Source of the DNA: JADFOB01 sp046753625
Lineage (GTDB): Bacteria > Planctomycetota > Phycisphaerae > UBA1845
Assembly (NCBI GenBank): GCA_046753625.1
Contig: JBHHUB010000095.1
Location: 1-15,106 of the forward strand
Reading direction: 5' to 3'
Length of the DNA stretch: 15,106 nt
Shown: one piece after another, positions 1-6,367 of the stretch
Numbering within the stretch: the first letter of the stretch is position 1
How the letters are laid out: the number at the start of each line of letters is the position of its first letter
Made by a program: the position numbers and the translations under genes
Notes under the pieces: model-generated
What the model was told of the DNA's origin: nothing
Database searches by the model: none
The model's input: only the letters and a program-made list of their open reading frames with translations

Positions 1-1
1 G

Positions 2-742
2 AGGGGGTCAGCCTTAACTGCCGACCAAATAAAGGCTTACGCGAGCGCACAGATTAGGACCGGCCTGACACCGGTCGTCGCCCACGCCAGCTACCTGCTG
101 AATCTGGCCTCCCCCGACTCGGGCCTGCGCAAGAAATCCGTCGACGCGTTGGCCGATGAGCATGACCGCTGCGGGCGGTTGGGCGTCGATTTTCTCGTTC
201 TTCACCCCGGCGCACACCTGGATGGGACGCCGACCGCGGGCATCAAGAACATCGCCCGGGGGCTCGACGCGGTCCACCGCCGGGCGAAGGACAACGCCTG
301 CATGATCCTGCTCGAAACGACCGCCGGACAGGGAACCGCCCTCGGCTACAGGTTGGAACAGTTGGGCGCCATCCTGGACCGGGTCAAGGAGCGCGAGGTC
401 TTCGGCGTTTGCCTCGACACCTGCCATCTATTCGCCGCCGGATACGACTTTCGCAAGGAAGACGGCTATCAATCCATGATCGAGGCTTTGAATGATGCCG
501 TTGGAGTGACATCGGTAAAGTGCATTCATGCCAACGATTCCAAGCGGGAGTGCGGCAGCCGCGTCGATCGCCACGAACACATCGGCAAGGGCAAGATCGG
601 CAAAAGCGGCTTTCGCCACTTCGTCAACGATCCCCACTGGTCGGGACTGCCCTTCATTCTGGAAACCCCCAAAGGCAAAGATGGCCGCGGCACGGACCTC
701 GACAAGGTCAACCTGAGGCGATTGCGGTCGTTGCTCGCGTGA
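2..742 (+). CDS. nfo: Endonuclease IV (AP endonuclease, Nfo family), 5'-truncated by window edge
   Basis: Endonuclease IV cuts DNA 5' of abasic sites during base excision repair in the cytoplasm, using three zinc ions in a TIM barrel. The reading frame is open from base 2, and the upstream residues (TADQIKAY, then GLTPVVAHASYLLNLASPD) are typical of the family N-terminal region. The gene therefore starts left of the window, and the TTG at 149 is not the start. Three family signatures are visible: LLETTAGQG, GVCLDTCHLFAAGYD, and NDSK...GS..DRHEHIGKGKIG, which hold zinc-binding Glu, Asp and His residues. About 246 residues are present against roughly 280 for a full protein, so only some 35 residues are missing. 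The stop is TGA at 740-742. The next gene is more than 400 bases away, so nfo is probably last in its transcript. The identification is firm. Confidence 0.95.
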   Translation, partial: RGSALTADQIKAYASAQIRTGLTPVVAHASYLLNLASPDSGLRKKSVDALADEHDRCGRLGVDFLVLHPGAHLDGTPTAGIKNIARGLDAVHRRAKDNACMILLETTAGQGTALGYRLEQLGAILDRVKEREVFGVCLDTCHLFAAGYDFRKEDGYQSMIEALNDAVGVTSVKCIHANDSKRECGSRVDRHEHIGKGKIGKSGFRHFVNDPHWSGLPFILETPKGKDGRGTDLDKVNLRRLRSLLA

Positions 743-770
743 GACAACGAGACGCGTGCTCAGCTAGAAT
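741..770 (+). promoter_or_regulatory. Possible sigma70-type promoter just after nfo
   Basis: TAGAAT at 765-770 resembles a -10 box. GAGACA at 741-746 is a 4/6 match to a -35 box at 18-base spacing. It would start transcription near 777 and read into the hairpin-rich stretch downstream, over 400 bases before the next likely start codon. The match is by eye only and the -35 half is weak. Confidence 0.25.
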
Positions 771-775
771 CGCCG

Positions 776-1075
776 GGTTGTGGTCATCGAAACCGCCGCC
801 GATCGACGCGCCCGGAAGGCGACCCCGAAGTGGTGCCAGCGCGTCCACGCATACGCGTTTTCCACCGGCGCATCCAAGCCTAGCGGGAACCCGCAATCAA
901 CCAGCAGTCGCACGACGGAGATGGCGACTGCGGGCATTTTCGGCGCACCGGGCGCAAGCCCGGTGACCTTCTGGTCGCGGGCGATCCCAAGGTCCGCCGG
1001 CTAAGGTCCCCAGGCTGGCGCCAGCGGCTCTGATCCGGCGTTTGTAGTCCGCCGAAGTCGTCGCGGACAGCGCGG
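776..1075 (+). other. Hairpin-rich non-coding stretch; possible structured RNA of unknown class
   Basis: No convincing protein is encoded here, since the short open frames are low-complexity and arginine/proline/serine-rich. Perfect inverted repeats cluster instead. CGCGT/ACGCG (840-844/853-857) is followed by TTTT. GCGGGAACCCGC lies at 883-894. GCAGTCGC (904-911) pairs with GCGACTGC (924-931) around a 12-base loop. CACCGGGC (946-953) pairs with GCCCGGTG (958-965) around a GCAA tetraloop of the GNRA type. GCTGGCGCCAGC (1014-1025) is a 12-base palindrome. I could not match it to tRNA, tmRNA, RNase P, SRP, 6S or a common riboswitch. A chance run of hairpins in GC-rich DNA, or a decayed gene, remains possible. 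Confidence 0.3.
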
Positions 1076-1119
1076 TGATAACTTACGGGTTTCGCGCTGG
1101 TATGGCTCGATTATCGGGT

Positions 1120-1125
1120 TATAAT
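1120..1125 (+). promoter_or_regulatory. Candidate -10 box (TATAAT) for the gene at 1183
   Basis: A perfect TATAAT stands in GC-rich DNA 57 bases before the ATG at 1183, giving a predicted transcript start near 1132. No good -35 hexamer is seen at 16-18 bases spacing (CTGGTA at 17), so an activator or another sigma factor may be needed. Confidence 0.35.
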
Positions 1126-1182
1126 GCTGTGCGGCCGCTTGACGCAGGTTGGCAAGCGAGCGGTCTCGGCGGTAGATTTCCT

Positions 1183-1596
1183 ATGGTGCATCCACACACG
1201 AAGCAGGCCCCCCATCCGGTCTATTGGGTGATCGCAATCGCACTTTCGGTGATTGCAGGAATGCAGGTCTTGCGTCCCGGCGCGCAGACGTGGGTCGCCC
1301 CCGCAATGGGTCAGCCGACCACGAGTGGCGGGGCGCGGGGGGTCTTTTCGTTTTCGGGTCAGTTGTCCAAGGACACGTACGGCGTCTTCATGGTGGACGT
1401 GGACACGATGACGATGTGGACGTACGAATACCTCCCGGCGAAGGGCTGCTTGCGCCTGGCCGGAGCCCGCTCCTGGCAGTATGATCGCTACCTGGAAAAC
1501 TACAACACGTGCGACCTGCCGCCTGAGGCGGTGGAAAAGATGGTCGAGGAGCAAAGGAAGTACCGGCTCCAGGAAACGGAATCCCAAATGCCGTAG
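1183..1596 (+). CDS. Small single-pass membrane protein of unknown function
   Basis: I do not recognise a named family. The 137-residue product has a short N-terminus, one hydrophobic segment at about residues 13-30 (WVIAIALSVIAG), and a soluble part that is probably outside the cytoplasmic membrane. After a Gly/Ser/Thr linker there is a compact domain (about residues 52-110) rich in aromatic residues, including VFMVDVDTMTMWTYEY and SWQYDRYLENYNTC, with two cysteines that could pair. A charged helix (AVEKMVEEQRKYRLQE) ends the protein. The frame is open back to a GTG at 1075, but the ATG at 1183 is preferred: it puts the hydrophobic segment near the N-terminus and leaves the TATAAT at 1120 upstream. 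The ribosome binding site is weak. The next gene starts 55 bases on and is probably co-transcribed. Confidence 0.75.
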   Translation: MVHPHTKQAPHPVYWVIAIALSVIAGMQVLRPGAQTWVAPAMGQPTTSGGARGVFSFSGQLSKDTYGVFMVDVDTMTMWTYEYLPAKGCLRLAGARSWQYDRYLENYNTCDLPPEAVEKMVEEQRKYRLQETESQMP

Positions 1597-1651
1597 TCGC
1601 GGGGGATCAGCGGCACTGCATTTACGACTAAGAGTAGAAGAGTAACTGTCG

Positions 1652-2605
1652 ATGGCGAAAACGTTTTACACGTCCGCGGAAGCGGCCAAGAAGCTGGGGA
1701 AATCCGAGGATGACTTGCGCGCGATGGCGCGCGACGGCAAAATTCGCGAGTTTCGTGACGCCGGGAGTGTCAATTACAAGGTCGATGAGATCGACCAGCT
1801 CGCCGCCACGACGCCATCGCCGCCGCCCGGTAGCGCTGCTGCGTCAGCCAGCGGGGAGATCGTCCTCGAACCGGTGGAAGATTCAGGGATCACGCTCGCG
1901 CCAGGCGGCAGCGACGTATTGAACCTGGAGGAGGTCGACCCGTCGGACGAGACGGCGACGGGCTCCGGCATCAACAAGGCCCGCAAGGAAGGCAGCGTCG
2001 TCCCCTCGGTTGGGGTCAACGTGTTCGACGACGACGAGCTTGACGAAGTCGTAGACCCACTCGCACAGACCGCGGTTACGGATGTCGCCGGCCTGGGCAT
2101 CGACGGAGCCGGCAGCGGATCGGGCATCATGAATCTTTCTCGCGAGAGCGACGACACGTCGCTCGGCGCGGAGTTGCTGGACGAAATCTACAGCGGCGAC
2201 GACAGCGGCGCCGTCGAGATGGGGGAAGCCACCCGGGCCGGCTTGGAAGAAGCGATCGTCGAACCAGAGGAAGAGGACGCCGGCAAGGCCGAAGATGTTT
2301 TTTCCGCCGATGTTGATGAGGATGATTCGGCCCCAACGACCGCGGCCACCCCCAGAGCCGTCGAGGTGGTTCGAACCGTCCCCTACGCACCCGATGCGCT
2401 TTCGGCGAGCCTCACCGCTGCCATGGTGGTGGCGGTGGTCGTCATGTGGGTCGCAGGGCTTGCCGCGGCCGCGATGGTTCGCGGCATCACACCCGGAATC
2501 ATCGACGTGCTTTATCACAATCTGATGGTGTTTTCCGGCGGGTGCTTGGGTGTCGGGATCGTGACCGCCGGGGTCGTGTTCCTGTTGAAGCGGCGCTCTT
2601 CGTGA
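1652..2605 (+). CDS. HTH (excisionase/MerR-like) protein with long acidic linker and two C-terminal membrane helices
   Basis: The 317-residue product has three parts. Residues 1-51 form a small winged helix of the HTH_17/excisionase type: the pattern YTSAEAAKKLGKSEDDLRAM, then DGKIREFRDAGSVNYKVDEID, matches the usual 'turn to resistance marker' layout. Residues 52-245 are a low-complexity, strongly acidic linker rich in Ser, Gly, Asp and Glu. Embedded in it are two better-ordered blocks, GVNVFDDDELDEVVDPLAQT (121-140) and LSRESDDTSLGAELLDEIY (162-180). Residues 253-276 and 290-312 are predicted membrane helices, and the protein ends in basic KRRSS. The likely topology keeps the HTH in the cytoplasm with both ends inside. 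Whether the HTH binds DNA or protein cannot be told. It may share a transcript with the small membrane protein 55 bases upstream. Confidence 0.85.
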   Translation: MAKTFYTSAEAAKKLGKSEDDLRAMARDGKIREFRDAGSVNYKVDEIDQLAATTPSPPPGSAAASASGEIVLEPVEDSGITLAPGGSDVLNLEEVDPSDETATGSGINKARKEGSVVPSVGVNVFDDDELDEVVDPLAQTAVTDVAGLGIDGAGSGSGIMNLSRESDDTSLGAELLDEIYSGDDSGAVEMGEATRAGLEEAIVEPEEEDAGKAEDVFSADVDEDDSAPTTAATPRAVEVVRTVPYAPDALSASLTAAMVVAVVVMWVAGLAAAAMVRGITPGIIDVLYHNLMVFSGGCLGVGIVTAGVVFLLKRRSS

Positions 2606-2688
2606 GCTTTCGACATTGAGGATGCGGCGGCAACGCCGTGGAGGTACCGGCCAGGGTTGAAGCGCCGGCGCCGCAATCATGGAAAAGA

Positions 2689-2725
2689 TCGCCCGACCCC
2701 ATGAGTCGTCGGGCATTTCGGGCGA
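2689..2725 (+). promoter_or_regulatory. Overlapping alternative hairpins before the OmpA lipoprotein gene
   Basis: One left arm can pair with either of two right arms. GCCCGAC (2691-2697) pairs with GTCGGGC (2708-2714), or TCGCCCGA (2689-2696) pairs with TCGGGCGA (2718-2725). No U-run follows, so this is not a standard terminator. It lies 28 bases before the AGGAGG ribosome binding site at 2753-2758. It could end the upstream transcript or influence expression of the gene at 2765, or be chance in GC-rich DNA. Confidence 0.3.
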
Positions 2726-2764
2726 CAGCAAGCAAGTGGTGGCTGCAAGCATAGGAGGCATGCG

Positions 2765-3631
2765 ATGAGGCTGAGCAAAGGAATCGGAATCTTGAGTGTT
2801 GGATCGCTGGTGATGGTTCTTGCAAGCGGATGCGTCTCCCTGGACGACCATCGCCGCTTGGAATCCGCGCACCGCAAGATGACCGCACAGAAGGAAGACC
2901 TGGTCGTGCAACTGGACGACGCACGCAGACGGATCGACGCAGCGGTGATGCGGGCCAACGCCTGTGCCGAAGAACTCGAGACCAAAGAACAGTTGCTCGC
3001 GAGTTTGCAAAGCGAGAAGCAACTGCTGGATGAAAGCCGACTCGCCGCGCTGCGCGAGTTGGAGCGTCTGGCCAATCAGCCCATCGGCGACATCATCATC
3101 AACGCCCCGAAGCTGCCCAAGCCGCTGGACAACGCATTGAAGCAATTCGCCGATGCCCATCCCAGCTCCGTCGAATACGACGCCGCGCGGGGCACGGTGC
3201 GTTGGAAATCCGACTTGCTTTTTGCGCTGGGCAGTGACGTCGTGCGGAAGGAATCCGCCGCCACCCTCAAGCAGTTCACCGAAATCCTCAAATCACCGGA
3301 GGCGGCCGGCTTTGACGTCATCATCGTGGGGCACACGGACAATGCGCCGATCAAACGGCGATCGACCCGGGCCAAACATCCGACGAACTGGCATCTTTCA
3401 GCCCATCGAGCCATCGCGGTTTCCGAAGTGTTGCAGCACGATTCCTACCCCGCCCGCCGCATCGGCATCATGGGATTCGGGCCGTACCGGCCCGTTGCGG
3501 ACAACGCCACCCCTGAAGGCAAGAGCCTGAATCGGCGCGTGGAAATCTATCTGGTCCCGTCGGGGACCATCGCGAATGCCGCGGCCGAGGTCGCCGCCGC
3601 GCCGACCGGTGATCCGCACGTGAAACCGTAA
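2765..3631 (+). CDS. OmpA-family peptidoglycan-associated lipoprotein with coiled coil
   Basis: This 288-residue protein is predicted to be lipid-anchored in the envelope and to bind peptidoglycan. It starts with a signal peptide ending VLASGC, so Cys23 would be lipidated; Ala rather than Leu at -3 makes the lipobox slightly unusual. Residues 25-105 are heptad-like and charged, suggesting a coiled-coil spacer. Residues 145-268 are an OmpA/MotB C-terminal domain with the expected pieces in order: GHTDN (189-193), NWHLSAHRA (208-216) and NRRVEIYLV (256-264). The tail is Ala/Pro-rich. The start is supported by a strong AGGAGG at 2753-2758, six bases before the ATG. The family includes Pal and MotB-like proteins. 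The absence of an N-terminal TM anchor and of motA nearby argues against a flagellar stator. Its specific partner is unknown. Confidence 0.88.
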   Translation: MRLSKGIGILSVGSLVMVLASGCVSLDDHRRLESAHRKMTAQKEDLVVQLDDARRRIDAAVMRANACAEELETKEQLLASLQSEKQLLDESRLAALRELERLANQPIGDIIINAPKLPKPLDNALKQFADAHPSSVEYDAARGTVRWKSDLLFALGSDVVRKESAATLKQFTEILKSPEAAGFDVIIVGHTDNAPIKRRSTRAKHPTNWHLSAHRAIAVSEVLQHDSYPARRIGIMGFGPYRPVADNATPEGKSLNRRVEIYLVPSGTIANAAAEVAAAPTGDPHVKP

Positions 3632-3650
3632 TCCCGCGCCCGTCCATTAT

Positions 3651-3679
3651 GGGGCGTACTCCGGCAGGCGAGGCGCCCC
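3651..3679 (+). terminator. Possible terminator hairpin after the OmpA gene
   Basis: GGGGCG (3651-3656) pairs with CGCCCC (3674-3679), and CTC/GAG can extend the pairing inside. It sits 19 bases after the stop codon of the OmpA-domain gene. There is no U-tract, so it is only a candidate; its position between two transcription units is the main support. Confidence 0.3.
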
Positions 3680-3762
3680 CGAACAATAGCCTCCGTGGTC
3701 ATCGTCAACCGCCCGGTCGCTCAAATTCGCGTCGCCCACCTATCCACCCAGATGAATGCTTC

Positions 3763-3768
3763 TATAAT
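3763..3768 (+). promoter_or_regulatory. Candidate -10 box (TATAAT) for the resB-ccsA operon
   Basis: A perfect TATAAT lies 84 bases before the resB start codon, in the 221-base gap after the OmpA gene. The predicted transcript start is near 3775, giving a 5' leader of about 77 bases. The -35 region (CTATCC at 17-base spacing) is poor. Confidence 0.35.
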
Positions 3769-3852
3769 CAAGCACTTGGGGCCATGGGCTAGAAAAAACC
3801 AGGTTCGGCCATGCGTGTATCTCAAGGCGGAACGTAAGCATCGGAACCCACG

Positions 3853-6237
3853 ATGAACAATCTACCGGTGAGTCAGCCAGAACGGGACCGGCCTGCCAAG
3901 CGTCCCGCAGCCAATGCCAACCCGATCCTTCGATTGTTTGGGAGCATTTGGTTCGGCATCTTCCTGCTCAGCCTGCTGTTCATTTACTGCTCCGTGGGCA
4001 GCGCGTTACCCGCGGTGCGTCAACTGCCGGCATTGGAGATGACGGAATTCGAATGGTTTCACTGGTGGCCGTTCGACGTGCTGGTGGCGCTCTTCTGCAT
4101 CAACATGACGGTGGTAACCGTACAGCGCATTCCGTTTCGACTGGTCAATTACGGGGTATGGACGATTCACACGGGCATTGTCGTTCTTGTGCTGGGAAGC
4201 TACATCTACTTTGGAACAAAGGTCGAAGGCGACACGGCCGTCTTCCGGCGACAGGTAGTGATCCAAGTGCCCGGAGCGTCGGAAGCCCGAGAAATCGTCG
4301 CGTTGCCGGGCAACAAGGTATCCGCGGCGGGCGACGGCGGCACCTGGCATTTCGAGGTTTTTGATACCAATACCGAGGCCGAGGCGCTTAACGCCGCCAA
4401 CGAAGTCGTCAAAGCCTACGAGGTCTCGGTGATGGTCACGCCGCCCGAAGGGGAACGTTTCTTGCGTTACCTGTACGCCGGGCTGGAGGATTTCACACGT
4501 GATCTGATCCCCGGTATGGGTTTTGCGAGCAACGCCATAGGCCGACGGTTGGTCAAGGAAGACCTGAGCATGCGCCTGGCGTACCAGCCAACCACGACCT
4601 TTCACGTAATGGATACTTGGGCGCTGTACGTGCGCCGTCGCGGCGATGGAACGTGGGTCCAGCGCCCGATTTCCGGCCTGCCTCGTTACAACGATCGCAT
4701 CGGATCGCGCGACATGGTGTTTCTCGAACCGGGCAGCACGCTGCCACTGCGCCCCATCGATCTCGAGGTGCCGCCTCCCCCCGGGGGCGACGTGCTGAGC
4801 GAGGCCACCGTGCGCATCACCGGGTATCTAAGGTATGCCCAGATGAGGCAGCAATGGCGCGAGGGCGCCTCGTTCCTGAACCCCGTGCTTCAGTTCACGG
4901 CGCTCGTAACCGGCGGCGAAAGCCAAGGATTCGAGCTCGTCGCGCTCGACCCCAACCAAAACACAACCCCCGGGGGCGGGGCGGAGTTCATCTGGCTTGA
5001 GGACAAATCGCAACTGGCCGACTTGCCCACCAACACAACGCCGCAACTCGACATCGAAGTGACCGCTACGGGCAAAAAGTTCTCCGTGGCCATTGGGGAA
5101 GACGCGGCGATCGGCCGCGATGGCCCTTTCCTTCCGATCGAGGGCACTGATTTCAAGTACCGCATCGTCGCCGTGCCGGACCGCCTCACCATTCCGGGCT
5201 CGGAGCGGACGGTTTCGGTCGCGATGGTCGAGGTTGAGTCTCCGGAGGGGCGATTCACCCGCATGGTGGCAGACCAGCCGGGCATGACCAAAGACTTGCA
5301 CTCGACCGGCGACGAGGCATCGGCCGACCCCCACGGACGGACGTCCACCAAACCGGACGAACGATTGACCATGACCTACACGCCAAGCGGACCGCGATTC
5401 ATGTTCGTCGGCCACCCCGACGGCAGCGTCACGTTCATCCACAACGGCGCCAAAGAGCGATTGGACACCCGGGAGGTCCATGTCGGCGAAACGATTCGGC
5501 TGGAGCAGGGCGCGTTTCGAATCGACGATCTGCTTACCAACGCGAAGCGCGAGGTCAAACCCTACATCGTCCCCAAGAGCCGCCGCCGCCGCAATATGGG
5601 CGAGATCTTTTCGATGATCCGTCTCGAAATCGGTAGCGGCGCGAGGGTCGAATCCCATTGGGTTCCGTTCAATCAGTACGCCTTTCCGGATGACCAGTTT
5701 CGCTACTCCGGCCGATTTGCGTATGAGCCGATCGAGTTTTCGCTCGCCGACGGTCGGCGTGCGGAGGTCTTGTTTTCGCGCCGGCAGTTGCCCCTACCCC
5801 ATCCGGTCGCGCTGGATTCGTTCGAGTTGGATGAGCACGCCGGCGGCTACTCGGGCAGCGTCGCTACCATCCGCAACTACCTCAGCAGCCTGCGGTTTCT
5901 GGATCAGGGCCGATGGTCGGAGCCGATCCAGATTTCCGTCAACAGCCCGACGGAAAACGGCGGGTATTGGTATTTTCAATCCACCTGGGATCCACCGCGG
6001 GGGAAAGCCGGCGGCGGCATGAATTACACGGGGCTCGGAGTTGGCAACCGCAATGGCGTGTACATCCAACTGGCCGGCTCGTGCATTGCCGTTGCGGGCA
6101 TGTTTTTCGCATTCTACATAAAACCGATCCTGCGGCGGCGAAGAGCCCAATTGGCCCGCGCCAAGGTCGCCCGCAGCGAGTCAACAGCCGATGAAACCAT
6201 GGACGAATCCGAACCTCAAGAAACGGCGCCGGTATAG
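3853..6237 (+). CDS. resB: ResB/CcsB cytochrome c biogenesis protein (System II)
   Basis: ResB works with CcsA to move heme across the cytoplasmic membrane, keep it and the apocytochrome cysteines reduced, and attach heme to CXXCH motifs. The 794-residue product has the ResB topology. Three N-terminal membrane helices (about 27-48, 73-92, 99-120) are followed by a very large extracytoplasmic domain (about 121-735) and a final helix (about 738-758) leading to a basic, then acidic, cytoplasmic tail. His106 in helix 3 (WTIHTGIVVLVLGS) is at the place expected for the conserved membrane heme-ligand histidine. The segment GGYWYFQSTWDPP before the last helix is also typical. At 794 residues it is longer than many ResB proteins (Bacillus ResB is about 540), the excess lying in the outer domain. 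The start has only a weak GGAA at 3842-3845. ccsA follows after 130 bases. Confidence 0.9.
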   Translation: MNNLPVSQPERDRPAKRPAANANPILRLFGSIWFGIFLLSLLFIYCSVGSALPAVRQLPALEMTEFEWFHWWPFDVLVALFCINMTVVTVQRIPFRLVNYGVWTIHTGIVVLVLGSYIYFGTKVEGDTAVFRRQVVIQVPGASEAREIVALPGNKVSAAGDGGTWHFEVFDTNTEAEALNAANEVVKAYEVSVMVTPPEGERFLRYLYAGLEDFTRDLIPGMGFASNAIGRRLVKEDLSMRLAYQPTTTFHVMDTWALYVRRRGDGTWVQRPISGLPRYNDRIGSRDMVFLEPGSTLPLRPIDLEVPPPPGGDVLSEATVRITGYLRYAQMRQQWREGASFLNPVLQFTALVTGGESQGFELVALDPNQNTTPGGGAEFIWLEDKSQLADLPTNTTPQLDIEVTATGKKFSVAIGEDAAIGRDGPFLPIEGTDFKYRIVAVPDRLTIPGSERTVSVAMVEVESPEGRFTRMVADQPGMTKDLHSTGDEASADPHGRTSTKPDERLTMTYTPSGPRFMFVGHPDGSVTFIHNGAKERLDTREVHVGETIRLEQGAFRIDDLLTNAKREVKPYIVPKSRRRRNMGEIFSMIRLEIGSGARVESHWVPFNQYAFPDDQFRYSGRFAYEPIEFSLADGRRAEVLFSRRQLPLPHPVALDSFELDEHAGGYSGSVATIRNYLSSLRFLDQGRWSEPIQISVNSPTENGGYWYFQSTWDPPRGKAGGGMNYTGLGVGNRNGVYIQLAGSCIAVAGMFFAFYIKPILRRRRAQLARAKVARSESTADETMDESEPQETAPV

Positions 6238-6267
6238 AGAGGTTGAGGGTTGAAAACTGAAGATGAA

Positions 6268-6291
6268 GAGGGAGAGGGAGAGGGAGAGGGG
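6268..6291 (+). repeat. Short tandem repeat, GAGGGA x about 4
   Basis: Three perfect GAGGGA units and a fourth ending GAGGGG form the core of an uninterrupted 27-base purine run (6265-6291) in the resB-ccsA gap. Just before it is TTGAGGGTTGAAAACTGAAGATGAAG, a simple-sequence type stretch. The repeat presents several Shine-Dalgarno-like GGAG/GAGG sites about 80 bases before the ccsA start codon, with no nearby in-frame start to use them. Confidence 0.8.
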
Positions 6292-6367
6292 TCTCGGCGG
6301 GACGAATTGATCCTCGCGTAATGCTGTGCCGGATCCGATTCGCCGCGTCCATCAAACGGAGCTGATC

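Noticed and set aside
149..742. TTG at 149 as the start of nfo
   Set aside because: The frame is open to base 2 and the residues before 149 match the family N-terminal region, so the gene is truncated by the window rather than short.
780..1004. 74-codon open frame after nfo
   Set aside because: Ser/Ala/Arg/Pro-rich composition, no domain, no ribosome binding site, and it covers the perfect hairpins, which point to non-coding DNA.
1139..1167. TTGACG at 1139 as a -35 box
   Set aside because: The sequence at the proper -10 distance (GGTCTC) is not promoter-like.
1075..1182. GTG at 1075 as the start of the small membrane protein
   Set aside because: It would place the TATAAT promoter candidate inside the gene and add 36 residues before the membrane segment with no family support.
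1883..3160. Long open frame (425 codons) on the minus strand
   Set aside because: It lies antisense to the HTH-TM and OmpA genes, spans their gap, and reads as Arg/His/Asp-rich sequence without a domain. It is a by-product of GC-rich codon bias.
4828..5658. Minus-strand open frame (276 codons)
   Set aside because: Antisense to the outer domain of resB; no motif, signal or ribosome binding site that stands out.
6268..6291. Hexamer repeat as a CRISPR or origin iteron
   Set aside because: Units are six bases with no spacers, no cas or replication genes are nearby, and it sits inside an apparent operon.
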